A DNA stretch of 64,000 bases. It comes from Sedimentisphaerales bacterium (GTDB lineage: Bacteria > Planctomycetota > Phycisphaerae > Sedimentisphaerales > SG8-4). Under the pieces are notes generated by a model, which worked only from the letters and a program-made list of their open reading frames with translations, was not told the DNA's origin and did no database searches. A program made the translations under genes and the position numbers. Shown piece by piece: positions 52,031-60,566 of this stretch. Where the stretch lies: NCBI GenBank assembly GCA_016928975.1, contig JAFGJR010000284.1, positions 26,881-90,880 on the forward strand. The letters are read 5' to 3'. Position 1 is the first letter of the stretch, and every line of letters begins with the position of its first letter.

Positions 52031-53779
52031 ATGACACAGGGAAAGCCTTCCGAAGAAGGACGAATTCACATCAGATGCAAATCATGCGGCAAGAGTTATC
52101 GTGTCCCTGCCAATCGCGTTGGGAGAGCCGCCAAATGTGTTTGCGGCCACACCTTTACTATCCAGATCATAGCTCGAAGCGACGCAGGAAGTCCTGTGGA
52201 GTCCGTCGGCAACGAGCCCCAGCAGAACGCACGCCTTAGAATTGCGAGATGTGTGCAGCGTGCAGGTATCGGTCCGTGGATCGTCTGTGTGACTATTATC
52301 TGTACCCTCGTGTTTTGCTGGTCTCTTCTGAGACCTATCAGGGGAATTCGCGTATTCACGGCCGACGAAATCGAATCAGAGATCAGGGGCGGAGTTGGTG
52401 GATACAGAGTCACCTTCAGACCGAAGGCGAAGGAGAACACGCTGCTGATCGTGCGAGCTGCAGTCCCGCTTAGGAAGTTCAGGTGCTCGCCATCCGAATT
52501 GCTGCGCAGACCCCAGTTTTCACTTTGGCCGCAGTGGGTCCAAATTGCCGAGACACGCGCCATATTGCGGGAGGAATTGCCTCCGGCTGTCTTTGCCGAG
52601 TTGGAGATGCTGTCCCTTCAGACAGAGCGCCTTTGGAAGAGCCTGGATGAAGCCATCGAGACTCTGAGTGATAGATCGACGATATCGATATCAACCCCCA
52701 AGGAGGAATTACTCGAGCGTTTCCGATGGCAGGCGAAGACCTTAAGGGCGATCCTGTTAGGGTACTTTCTACCTGTCTATCCCGAGTATCTCCAGGTCAT
52801 GACACATACCGAAGAAGCGTATACGTGCGCGTGCGTTCGTTGCTTCGCAGGGGGCGAGTTGTTTGAAGGCAAGGACCCAGGGCTTGTCTTAGCCCGGGCA
52901 CCTGTCACGTGGCCCCCGCACGATGTGGCGGACTTTCACTATGGATTCGACAATGTTGGTCCTGACATCGCCCGGGGAGTCATTGAGGCAGAATACGTCT
53001 TCGTTGTCCCCCGATCTGTCCGTGTGAACGAATTGAGGCTCATGGGCAAACACTGCGCGCGTCTGAATGCGAAGTTGCCGGTTAGTGAGCTGCGTGAGTA
53101 TCGGGCACCGCAGGATCGACGCGATCGCACCGATGCTTTCCGCTGGCAGAAGTTCCCGTATCTTCGCGATGAAGGCACGGACTTGTCGGTCCTCGACCAT
53201 TTTGTGAGAATAGCGCCGGCGAACAAAGGGGCCAAGCTGCGTGTTGTTACGGTAAGCTACGAGACGTCTACCTCAGTCAGGAACGCGAACCCACGGTATT
53301 CGGCACCGCCCGACGGATATGAGTATGCGGAGGTTCTCTGTGGTGTAGATTACTCTCTCATCGATGTGAATGAAAACAGGATTGAGGCATGGCAAGACAA
53401 GATCCCGGCGCATGAATATGCGAAAGTGGCTGGCCAAGGGTTTCATTTCCTTTACGCAGGCCAGGCACGGCTCACGGATGCTCGAGGTAGGTCATTTGTT
53501 GCTGGCTACATGACTGCAAGGAGTATGGCGGAACGCCAAGGCGCGGAGGTCTTTGGGCCCCGCGATCACCTGATCTGCAGACTCACCAGCGACTCCGATG
53601 GCATCGGTCATTTCTGCTTTGCCTCAGCCGACGGCACGGGCATGGTCACCAGTGTTGGCGTAATCGATGTGCGCCAGGCACACCTACCACCAGTCTGGCT
53701 GTTATATGTATTTACGATTCCAGAAAAGAGCAAACTCAAGAGCTTTCAGTTGTATGGTCAGGTCGTTACCTTTCAATGA
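52031..53779 (+). CDS. Zinc-ribbon membrane protein of unknown function
   Basis: 582 residues. Residues 15-45 form an MJ0042-like zinc ribbon (IRCKSCGKSYRVP ... AKCVCGHTF, C-x2-C and C-x-C). One membrane helix follows at about 84-101 (WIVCVTIICTLVFCWSLL). The remaining 480 residues are an unrecognised domain, probably extracytoplasmic, with alternating beta strands. Zinc ribbon plus single helix is a common planctomycetal layout. The gene is less GC-rich than its neighbours. I cannot assign a function. Confidence 0.7.
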   Translation: MTQGKPSEEGRIHIRCKSCGKSYRVPANRVGRAAKCVCGHTFTIQIIARSDAGSPVESVGNEPQQNARLRIARCVQRAGIGPWIVCVTIICTLVFCWSLLRPIRGIRVFTADEIESEIRGGVGGYRVTFRPKAKENTLLIVRAAVPLRKFRCSPSELLRRPQFSLWPQWVQIAETRAILREELPPAVFAELEMLSLQTERLWKSLDEAIETLSDRSTISISTPKEELLERFRWQAKTLRAILLGYFLPVYPEYLQVMTHTEEAYTCACVRCFAGGELFEGKDPGLVLARAPVTWPPHDVADFHYGFDNVGPDIARGVIEAEYVFVVPRSVRVNELRLMGKHCARLNAKLPVSELREYRAPQDRRDRTDAFRWQKFPYLRDEGTDLSVLDHFVRIAPANKGAKLRVVTVSYETSTSVRNANPRYSAPPDGYEYAEVLCGVDYSLIDVNENRIEAWQDKIPAHEYAKVAGQGFHFLYAGQARLTDARGRSFVAGYMTARSMAERQGAEVFGPRDHLICRLTSDSDGIGHFCFASADGTGMVTSVGVIDVRQAHLPPVWLLYVFTIPEKSKLKSFQLYGQVVTFQ

Positions 53780-53798
53780 CATTTCCCAAGGAAGCGGA

Positions 53799-53945
53799 AT
53801 GCTCAGAGCACATTGCGGTGCAGGGCTCAGTCGCGCGCTGCGTCTTGTACTGGAGTGGCTCGATCTTCACAGGGATGAGCTTGTGGAGAACTGGGACCTC
53901 GTTCACGGTGGGCGTCCAGCCAAGAGGATAGCTCCGTTGGAGTAG
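53799..53945 (+). pseudogene. Truncated DUF4160 protein
   Basis: 48 codons from ATG 53799, with GGAAGCGGA before it. LSRALRLVLEWLDLHRDELVENW is the C-terminal half of DUF4160. The N-terminal half, normally with the motif H-x-P-P-H-F-H-V, is absent; the codons in that place belong to the end of the preceding gene in another frame. It sits five bases before DUF2442, its usual partner. Either a broken toxin/antitoxin component or a minimal version. Confidence 0.65.
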
Positions 53946-53949
53946 TCAA

Positions 53950-54195
53950 ATGACACCGAGAGTCGCGGAAGCACGTTACGTACAGGACTATGTGATCCAC
54001 CTTCGCTTCACCGATGGAACGGAGGGCGATGTGGATCTTCGCGATGAATTGTATGGGGAGGTCTTCGAGCCCCTCAAGGACCCGGCATTGTTTCAGCAGT
54101 TCTCCGTCCATCTGGAATTCCACACGCTGACTTGGCCAAATGGCGCCGACATAGCCCCGGAGTTCCTGTACGAGAAGGTGCAACTGGCAGCATGA
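53950..54195 (+). CDS. DUF2442 domain protein
   Basis: 81 residues, all beta. RVAEARYVQDYVIHLRFTDGTEGDVDLRDEL and FEPLKDPALFQQFSVHLEFHTLTWPNGADIAPEFLYE are the full DUF2442 pattern. DUF4160-DUF2442 pairs are widespread and suspected to be toxin-antitoxin modules. It overlaps the next small gene by four bases. Confidence 0.85.
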   Translation: MTPRVAEARYVQDYVIHLRFTDGTEGDVDLRDELYGEVFEPLKDPALFQQFSVHLEFHTLTWPNGADIAPEFLYEKVQLAA

Positions 54196-54383
54196 AGAGC
54201 AGCGATCCCATTCTTGAAGAGATTTGGAAAGCGAGAGACGATCACGCTCGGCGCTTCGGCTATGACATGAAGAAGATCTGTGCCGATCTGAAACGCATGG
54301 AGACGCAATCCGGCCGGCGAGTGGTCACGCGCAAACCGAAGCGGCCCCCTGTAGTCGGCACAAGGCGGGCACGGACCAAATGA
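54192..54383 (+). CDS. Small basic protein linked to DUF2442
   Basis: 63 residues starting MKSSDPILEEIWKARDDHARRFGYD. The body D-P-I-L-E-E-I-W-x-A-R-D-x-x-A-x-R-F-G-Y-D followed by a Lys/Arg-rich tail recurs in small proteins encoded beside toxin-antitoxin genes. Its ATG overlaps the DUF2442 stop (ATGA). Function unknown; a nucleic-acid-binding antitoxin is plausible. Confidence 0.75.
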   Translation: MKSSDPILEEIWKARDDHARRFGYDMKKICADLKRMETQSGRRVVTRKPKRPPVVGTRRARTK

Positions 54384-54511
54384 TGGTTCCGTAGAAGGCA
54401 CTGTGATCGACGCTGTTGGTCATGTCTCGTTCGTATCGAATCCCCGGCCGCGCAAGGCGCAGGCGTGGGGGAAGGCGGATTCGACCTGGCGCGATAGCCT
54501 CCTGTTGGCCT

Positions 54512-54607
54512 TTGAATGGATAAATGAAATAGCCTGATCCGACCAGACGCTTTGACGCCGGCTGTACACCCAGCCCAGTCAGCAGGCTATTTCATTTATC
54601 CATTCAA
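54512..54607. repeat. 25-bp perfect inverted repeat between convergent genes
   Basis: Left arm 54512-54536 begins TTGAATGGATAAATG and ends TAGCCTG; the right arm 54583-54607 is its exact reverse complement. The spacer is 46 bases. The right arm overlaps the stop codon of the gene at 54604. It may be a bidirectional terminator or a miniature inverted-repeat element. The rest of 54384-54511 holds nothing recognised. Confidence 0.85.
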
Positions 54608-56247
54608 CGATCGACAGGAATGCCCAGGGCAAGGACCGCGTCCTCGTGGTCTGGGAAGCAGTGCGGCAGAGTCGCCCAGGCGGCCATGGGTCGCTCGATC
54701 TGCCACCACTTGGGATTGGTTTCGAGGAACTCGATGACGGCTTGGTACTTGGGGGCTTCGGCGGGGGGCTGGCCGTGATGCTCCATCAGGCCCCAGGAGC
54801 CCCATTTGGACCATGTGCTCGTCGAGGAGAACATGGCGGCTAACGTGCCGCCGTTTTGCCTCCAGCCGGCCAGATAGTCGAGGTAGAGGTCCTTCATTCG
54901 CGGGTGGCGATTGGCGGCGTGGAAGAGATCCTCCAGGGCTTTGTTGTTCTCGGCCCCGCCGTAGCCCACGAGGTGCTGACCGGCCTCATAGGCGACCAAA
55001 CGCAGGCTCCGATCCTTCGCCACGCGGGCTTGCTCCGCGATGGTCTTGTTGCCTTCCTGGATGTACTCAGCGCACTTGTCGAGGACTTGATCGACAGTCA
55101 TCTGCGCCGTGTCGTTCTGTTTCTTTGGGTCGCCGAGGGCATAGCCGAAGTAGGGAGCGATGCCGAGCACGTCGGCGTGCTCATACGCCTGCTCGAAGTC
55201 CATCACCTGCTCGCTGGTCCAGGGGTTGGCGCTCTGTGCGGCCAAGACGCGGACCAGACGATCCGTGCCGTCGAAGACCTCCTCCCAGATTTTGAAGATC
55301 TCCACTGCCCGCCTGGAGTAGTAGCGCAGTTGCGCCTGGAAGTCGTTGTCGCTCAGGCCGAGCGGCTTACCCTTGTCACGACAATAGCCTGCCTGGGCGA
55401 AGATGCCGTTCCAACATTCATTGGAGTATTCGATGTAGACCTTCAGGTTGGGATTGAGGTGGCCCTTAACCATCTGAGCGAACTGGCGGACGTAATCGTC
55501 CGTTGCCTGGTGCGGCATGCAGAACCACGGATCGGCGCCGAGCGTGTTCGCCAGTTGAATGAGGTATTCGAGAGCGACACCGGCTTCACTACCCTGGGTC
55601 TGCATCAGTGGCGTCGGCCGGTCGGACCAGTCCACCTGCTCGGAGTTGTTCGTGCGCTGCAAATCCATGAACCGCAGGACCGTGAACTTCTCCCAGCGTT
55701 GGAGAAACTGGGGGTGAAAGGGCTGACTCTCGTACGTGTCCTCGAAGCCCGGCAGGACGAAGCGAATGTTGCGGATGGGGTCGGCCGGATCGGTTTGCGT
55801 GATGCGCAGTGTCAGCAGGCCCTGATCGGCATTGACCTGGACCCGGATTTGTCCCGGCTTCTCCTCGACGATTTTCATGCGGTAGCCGAATTGGATCTTG
55901 CCTTGTCCCTCGTAGAAGCAGGTGTAAACGCCGGCGGGATAGCCGAGAGCGGGACGGCTGAAGATGATCGAGTCGGCGAACTGGCCGTCCCCGCGCAGCG
56001 AGTGGACCCAGCCGGTCTCCGTCAGGTCGAGCGGGCCGCCCTGGCCGTAGCCGGCGCCAGGGGCCTGGCTCTTGAACGTCTGCGAATGCCGGAACAGATC
56101 GACAAACACGATCTCCGAGGACCAGTACGTCACCCCCGCGATGTTGATGCCCACCGCCGAATTATCGTTCGGCGCGGCGTGTAGAGCGACGCTGCCGACG
56201 AGGAACAGGACCGGCAGAATAATGTGATGCATGCACGTCATTCTCAT
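54604..56247 (-). CDS. Secreted glycosidase-like TIM-barrel protein
   Basis: 547 residues. The signal peptide ends at ALHAAPN. The first 180 residues are beta-rich; then a barrel-like region has DPWFCMPHQATDDYVRQFAQMV, KVYIEYSNECWNG and RLVAYEAGQH. The clan-A glycosidase pattern (strand followed by N-E) is suggested by EYSNE and YEAGQ, where the two Glu could be acid/base and nucleophile. I do not recognise the exact family; related proteins are often annotated as cellulose-binding. GAGGGA precedes the ATG at 56247. It lies ten bases downstream of the rhamnosidase. Confidence 0.65.
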   Translation of the reverse strand: MRMTCMHHIILPVLFLVGSVALHAAPNDNSAVGINIAGVTYWSSEIVFVDLFRHSQTFKSQAPGAGYGQGGPLDLTETGWVHSLRGDGQFADSIIFSRPALGYPAGVYTCFYEGQGKIQFGYRMKIVEEKPGQIRVQVNADQGLLTLRITQTDPADPIRNIRFVLPGFEDTYESQPFHPQFLQRWEKFTVLRFMDLQRTNNSEQVDWSDRPTPLMQTQGSEAGVALEYLIQLANTLGADPWFCMPHQATDDYVRQFAQMVKGHLNPNLKVYIEYSNECWNGIFAQAGYCRDKGKPLGLSDNDFQAQLRYYSRRAVEIFKIWEEVFDGTDRLVRVLAAQSANPWTSEQVMDFEQAYEHADVLGIAPYFGYALGDPKKQNDTAQMTVDQVLDKCAEYIQEGNKTIAEQARVAKDRSLRLVAYEAGQHLVGYGGAENNKALEDLFHAANRHPRMKDLYLDYLAGWRQNGGTLAAMFSSTSTWSKWGSWGLMEHHGQPPAEAPKYQAVIEFLETNPKWWQIERPMAAWATLPHCFPDHEDAVLALGIPVDR

Positions 56248-56257
56248 GGCAGGTCCC

Positions 56258-58945
56258 TCAGCGAGACAGTTGTGAGATGAATTCATATGCGCCGGACTCG
56301 ACTTCATAGACGGCGTGGTCGCTCTCGGTTCGCAGCAAGCGTGCGTGATCGACGGCGACCGCTCGCTTCTCGCCGGGCAGGTAGACGGTCGCGGTCGTGT
56401 TCACGGGCACGGCAATCCTCAGAGTGAACTTGCCGCCCTGGATTTCCCAGGCACTTCGAATCGTGCCGTACATCGATTCATGCTCCGCGCGGACCCACCT
56501 GGTGTCCCCAAGGCGCTGCGGCTTGATGATGAAGTGCTTGAAGCCGACGGCTTCCGGGTCGGGCAGGATGCCCGCCAGGGCCTCGTAGAACCAGGCACTG
56601 ATGTGGCCATACATGATGTGATTGCGCGAGGCGTTGCCGTCCCACTGCTCCCAGAGCGTCGTCGCATCCTCGTTGAGCCAGCGTCCCCAGCTTGGATAGT
56701 CGGTCTTCGTCGCCATCGTGTAGACCACATCCGCCCGGCCGGCGGCGGTCAGGCAATCGATCAGATACTTGGTGCCGAGGATGCCCGCGTCGAGGTGTCC
56801 GCTGTTCTTCTCGATCATGGCCACCAAATTACTCAGGACGCGGTCGCGCTCGGCGGGCGGGACGAGCCCGTGATAGAGGGCACAGCTCATCGCCGTCTGC
56901 GTGCCGCCGGCGTAGAGGCCGGTCCTGGAATCGTAGAGCTCCTTGTTGAACGCATCGCGGATCGAGGAAGCCAGGTCTGCATACTTCTTGGCATCCTCCG
57001 TCTTGCCCAGCAGTGCAGCGGCCTTCGATACGATCAGTGCGTCGAGATAGTAGTAGCCAGTGGAGGTGACCTTCTCCGGTGTCGTCGTCTTGGCGGGGGC
57101 CCAGTCGCCCAGGCCGATGGCGACGATGTGATTCTGGGCCTTGCTCGTCAGGTAATCCACGTATCGCTTGAGCCTGTCATAGTGCTCGGCCAGGGCTCGC
57201 GTGTCGCCTTCGTACAGGTACAGGTACCACGGGATGAGAACATACGCGCTGTCCCAGGCGGGCCCGTTGCCCCACTGGTAGCCCCAGCCGGCGGTCGGCA
57301 CGATGCCGGGCAGCTCGCCGCTGGGCCGCTGCTCGTCCTTGAGGTCGTTGAGCCACTTGAGATACGCGGGAGCGGCGTGGAAGTTGTACAGCCCGGTCTC
57401 GGCGGCCAAGTGAGCATCGCCGGTCCAGCCGTTCTTCTCGCGGTGCGGGCAGTCGGTCGGATAGCCGACGAAGTTGCTGATGTATGACCACAGCGTGTTG
57501 CGCTGGATTCGGTTGAACAGGTCGTTCGAACACTCGAAGGTGCCGGTCCGCTCGAAGGAGGTGTGCGCGACTCTCGCCTCCAGAGTGTCGAGGTCCGGCT
57601 TGCCCGGCAGGCCGGTCACCTCGACGTACTGGAATCCGTGATACATGAATCGCGGCTCCCACACCTCGGTGCCCTGGCCCTTGAGGATGTAGGTGTCGGT
57701 CTGCGCGTTGCCGGTCTTGATGTGCTGGGCAATCTCCTTCTGGTCGAGCGTGCCGTCGGGGTTGAGCCGTTCGCCGTATTTGAGGACGACTTCGGTCCCC
57801 GCCGGACCCGAGACCTTGAGCCGCGTCCAGCCCGCCATGTTCTGACCCGTATCGAAGACATACACGCCGGGCTTGGGTTCGCTGAGTGTGAGGGGCTTGA
57901 ATGTCTTGGTCACCTTGATCGGCGGCGCCATCTGCGCATGCAACTCGCCCTTGGGCCCCGATTCGATCTGCGCCAGCGGCCAGTTGTCATCGTCATACTC
58001 GGCCGTATCCCAGCCGGCCTTCTCCAGGCGGGCGTCGTACGTCTCCCCGTTGCGGATACTGTCGAACACGATCGGCCCGGTGGAGACTCGCCACGTCGCG
58101 TCACTGGCGATCACCATTTTGGAGCCATCATCGAACGTGATCTCAAGCTGGCATCGCAGGACGGGCCGGCCCCGCCAGGGAGCTTTGTCGAAATCCCAGA
58201 CGGCGCGCGTGTGCATGTTGTACCAGCCGTTGCCGAGGATCACGCCGAGGGCATTGGGACCCTTGCTCAGCAGGTCCGTGACATCGTAAGTGACGTAGAG
58301 CGCTCGTCGGTCATAGCGGGTGAATGCAGGATCGAGCACGTGGTCGCCGACCTTGGCGCCGTTGAGATGCAGCTCGTAATAGCCCAGGCCGCAGATGTAG
58401 ATGCGGGCGCTGACCGGCTGCTGCGCGAGGGTGAATTCCTTTCGAAACAGCGGCGCCGGCCGTGGGCTCTTGTCCTTGTCGTCGCCGGGCGCGCTGATCC
58501 ATTTCGACGTCCAGTCCTCCGGCGTCAGCAGGCCCATCTCCCAGACCGCCGGCTCGCTGAAGGCGCTGACCTTGTCGTCTCCGTCCCAGATGCGCACTTT
58601 CCAGTGGCATCGCGTGCGCGAGGGCAGCGGCGTTCCGGCATAGATCACGTGGATGGACTGATCGGACACAACCTTGCCCGTATCCCACAGGTCGGCCTGG
58701 CCCTCTTTGAGCATCCCGGCGTCGCTGGCGACGAGGATCTGGTACGCCGTCTGCTTCTGTCCCCGCCACAGGGATTGCATTCTCCAGCTCAGTCGCGGCC
58801 GCGCGACATCGATCCCCAGCGGATCGACCAGGTACTCGCACCGCAGGTCCGTCACCTGCACGTCGCTCGACAACTGCGAGGACCCCACCGCCGCGCCCCA
58901 TATCGTCGCCACCTGAACGCAAAGGATCGTTCCAACCCAGGTCAT
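56258..58945 (-). CDS. Secreted alpha-L-rhamnosidase (GH78)
   Basis: 895 residues. The signal peptide ends near IWGAAVGSS. The Fn3/beta domains (LRCEYLVDPLGIDVARPRLSWRM; GNGWYNM) precede the (alpha/alpha)6 barrel with DCPHRE...GWTGD, in which the conserved acidic residues of GH78 keep their spacing, and a C-terminal HIMYGHISAWFYEALAGI. The enzyme removes terminal alpha-L-rhamnose with inversion. GGAGG lies seven bases before the ATG. Confidence 0.92.
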   Translation of the reverse strand: MTWVGTILCVQVATIWGAAVGSSQLSSDVQVTDLRCEYLVDPLGIDVARPRLSWRMQSLWRGQKQTAYQILVASDAGMLKEGQADLWDTGKVVSDQSIHVIYAGTPLPSRTRCHWKVRIWDGDDKVSAFSEPAVWEMGLLTPEDWTSKWISAPGDDKDKSPRPAPLFRKEFTLAQQPVSARIYICGLGYYELHLNGAKVGDHVLDPAFTRYDRRALYVTYDVTDLLSKGPNALGVILGNGWYNMHTRAVWDFDKAPWRGRPVLRCQLEITFDDGSKMVIASDATWRVSTGPIVFDSIRNGETYDARLEKAGWDTAEYDDDNWPLAQIESGPKGELHAQMAPPIKVTKTFKPLTLSEPKPGVYVFDTGQNMAGWTRLKVSGPAGTEVVLKYGERLNPDGTLDQKEIAQHIKTGNAQTDTYILKGQGTEVWEPRFMYHGFQYVEVTGLPGKPDLDTLEARVAHTSFERTGTFECSNDLFNRIQRNTLWSYISNFVGYPTDCPHREKNGWTGDAHLAAETGLYNFHAAPAYLKWLNDLKDEQRPSGELPGIVPTAGWGYQWGNGPAWDSAYVLIPWYLYLYEGDTRALAEHYDRLKRYVDYLTSKAQNHIVAIGLGDWAPAKTTTPEKVTSTGYYYLDALIVSKAAALLGKTEDAKKYADLASSIRDAFNKELYDSRTGLYAGGTQTAMSCALYHGLVPPAERDRVLSNLVAMIEKNSGHLDAGILGTKYLIDCLTAAGRADVVYTMATKTDYPSWGRWLNEDATTLWEQWDGNASRNHIMYGHISAWFYEALAGILPDPEAVGFKHFIIKPQRLGDTRWVRAEHESMYGTIRSAWEIQGGKFTLRIAVPVNTTATVYLPGEKRAVAVDHARLLRTESDHAVYEVESGAYEFISQLSR

Positions 58946-58987
58946 TCTTCGAACCTCCAATTGGGCTCTGCCTGTGAGAACTCGTAG

Positions 58988-59005
58988 GGTGGGGCTTGCC
59001 CCACC
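58988..59005. repeat. Short perfect palindrome GGTGGGGC-TT-GCCCCACC
   Basis: Eight-base arms with a 2-base loop, preceded by CTCGTAG, in the gap between the GH78 gene and the sugar-isomerase-like gene. Same form as copies at 6628 and 21146. Confidence 0.65.
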
Positions 59006-59011
59006 GTTCTT

Positions 59012-59959
59012 CTATAGGTACTTCTCCAATAGCGCCTTCGTCTTGCGGATGCCATCCTCTTCGCTCTGCGTGTTGCCTTCGAACTCGATGCCGACGTAGC
59101 CCTTGTACCCGGAGGCCTTCACGAGGCCGATCAGTCTCCTATAGTCCATCAGCGGCTGCTCGCCGTGGGCGTCGAAGTCGTACGACTTGGCGCTGACACC
59201 CTTGGCAAAGGGCAGCAGTTCCGCCATGCCTTTGTAGCGGTCGTACATGTTCTCGCAGCCGTCCTGCGTGGTCCCCCAGGGCTGCGAGATGCAGAAGTTG
59301 CCAAAATCGGGCAGCGTTCCCACGTTGGGCCGCGACACCTGTTTCACTACGCTCGCCAGCCACGCGCCGTTGGAGGTCACGCCGCCGTGATTCTCGGCGA
59401 CGACATTGAGCTTCATCGTCCCGGCCAGCTCGCCCAGCCGCCCCAGCGAATCTACTGACGCGATTCTCTTTTGGTCATCCGACCCGTCGCCCTGGAGATT
59501 CACGCGAACGGTCTTGCAGCCCAGGACGTTCGCCGCCTCCAGCCACTTCGTATGATTCTCCACCGCCGCCAATCTCGCCTTCTCGTTTGTTGCAGCGAGC
59601 GGCCCTTCGTCATCCACCATCAGCAGGTGGTTCACCACCCCCGCATCCGCGCTCCTCTTGAGCAGCTCCTTCAAATAGGCGGCATTCCTGCCCGCCTCGC
59701 GAAAGTCCATCTTCCCGCCGCCAAAGAACCCATTGACATACTCCACCGCCAAAATCCCAAAGTCCCTCTTCGCCTTCGCCGGAAAATCCAAAGGGTCCAG
59801 CTTGCCCCCATAAATCGCCCGATGCAAAGACCACTCCGCCAGCGAGATTTCAATGCGTGGCCCTGACGAAGCGATGCCGTCTAATGAAGGAGCCACTGCT
59901 ATTGCGCCGGCTCCCAGCAGGGACTGTCTGATGAACGCTCTGCGTGTTGTACTTGCCAT
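59012..59959 (-). CDS. Tat-exported sugar phosphate isomerase/epimerase-like protein
   Basis: 315 residues. The twin-arginine signal TRRAFIRQSLLGAGAIAVA heads a xylose-isomerase-like TIM barrel (AP endonuclease 2 family): GILAVEYVNGFFG, NLQGDG, VVAENHGG, GTLPDFGNF, KGYVGIEFEGN. Family members isomerise or epimerise sugars using divalent metal; the Glu and Asp/His in these motifs are the likely metal ligands. I start at MASTTRRAF. Confidence 0.8.
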   Translation of the reverse strand: MASTTRRAFIRQSLLGAGAIAVAPSLDGIASSGPRIEISLAEWSLHRAIYGGKLDPLDFPAKAKRDFGILAVEYVNGFFGGGKMDFREAGRNAAYLKELLKRSADAGVVNHLLMVDDEGPLAATNEKARLAAVENHTKWLEAANVLGCKTVRVNLQGDGSDDQKRIASVDSLGRLGELAGTMKLNVVAENHGGVTSNGAWLASVVKQVSRPNVGTLPDFGNFCISQPWGTTQDGCENMYDRYKGMAELLPFAKGVSAKSYDFDAHGEQPLMDYRRLIGLVKASGYKGYVGIEFEGNTQSEEDGIRKTKALLEKYL

Positions 59960-59978
59960 GTGAAGTCCCGATGAAGGA

Positions 59979-60278
59979 TCATTCCAGCCACTCGGGGTCA
60001 AACAGCCGATGCCCGTGAACAACCCCGATAATGGCGATCCTGTTTTCATCAAGGATCTTGTACAAGATCCTGTAACTGAAGACCCTGAGCTCGCGATACT
60101 CGTCGTCTTGTACCTCAGGGATCATCTTGCCGATTCGTGTGTGCTCTCTTAGCTTGCGTGTTTCTTTGATGATGAGTTGGACAACACGGCGAGCCTGGAA
60201 TGGAGAGTCTTTTTCGATGAACAAACCTATCTGCTCCACGTGCTCGACGGCCCGGATTGTCCAGATCACCCCAGCCAT
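59979..60278 (-). CDS. ParE/RelE-family toxin
   Basis: 99 residues with the family layout: VIWTIRAVEHVEQIGLFIEKDSPFQARRVVQLI, REHTRIGKMIPEV and YRELRVFSYRILYKI, and a C-terminal VVHGHRLFDPEWLE. Strong ParE form (gyrase-type). Its start overlaps the end of the antitoxin gene by 13 bases. Confidence 0.88.
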   Translation of the reverse strand: MAGVIWTIRAVEHVEQIGLFIEKDSPFQARRVVQLIIKETRKLREHTRIGKMIPEVQDDEYRELRVFSYRILYKILDENRIAIIGVVHGHRLFDPEWLE

Positions 60279-60448
60279 TTCGCCAGTCTGCTCTCCACTT
60301 GGTCGTGGGTCAGGACCCTGCCATCCTCAACATCCTTCTCCCCCTGCTCGATGCACTGGAGGACATAGAGATGGTATTGGATGTCCTCGAAGGTCGATTC
60401 CTCCGGCATCCGCGATATCACTTCGCACACTTTCTGCTTTATAGTCAT
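60266..60448 (-). CDS. Antitoxin partner of the ParE-like toxin
   Basis: 60 residues: MTIKQKVCEVISRMPEESTFEDIQYHLYVLQCIEQGEKDVEDGRVLTHDQVESRLAKWLG in form, with only the helical middle and the C-terminal toxin-binding motif (GRVLTHDQVESRLAKW) typical of this ParD/RelB-like group. A promoter-like pair lies 36 bases upstream. Confidence 0.82.
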   Translation of the reverse strand: MTIKQKVCEVISRMPEESTFEDIQYHLYVLQCIEQGEKDVEDGRVLTHDQVESRLAKWLG

Positions 60449-60483
60449 AACGCATTCCCAACTGCAACTGTCGATCCAAACGT

Positions 60484-60512
60484 ATTCTACACTGTCATCC
60501 GCTCGCAGGCAA
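60484..60512 (-). promoter_or_regulatory. Putative promoter of the TA operon
   Basis: Minus strand TTGCCT and TAGAAT with a 17-base spacer, 36 bases before the antitoxin start. Confidence 0.5.
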
Positions 60513-60566
60513 GCCTCGTGGCAGCGACCAGTGGGGGCGATGGCCGGGATCAGACATGTGCCGAGG

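Noticed and set aside
54856..56184. 442-codon plus-strand frame opposite the glycosidase-like gene
   Set aside because: Hydrophobic, Val/Leu-rich shadow with no ribosome-binding site; the minus strand has a signal peptide and EYSNE.
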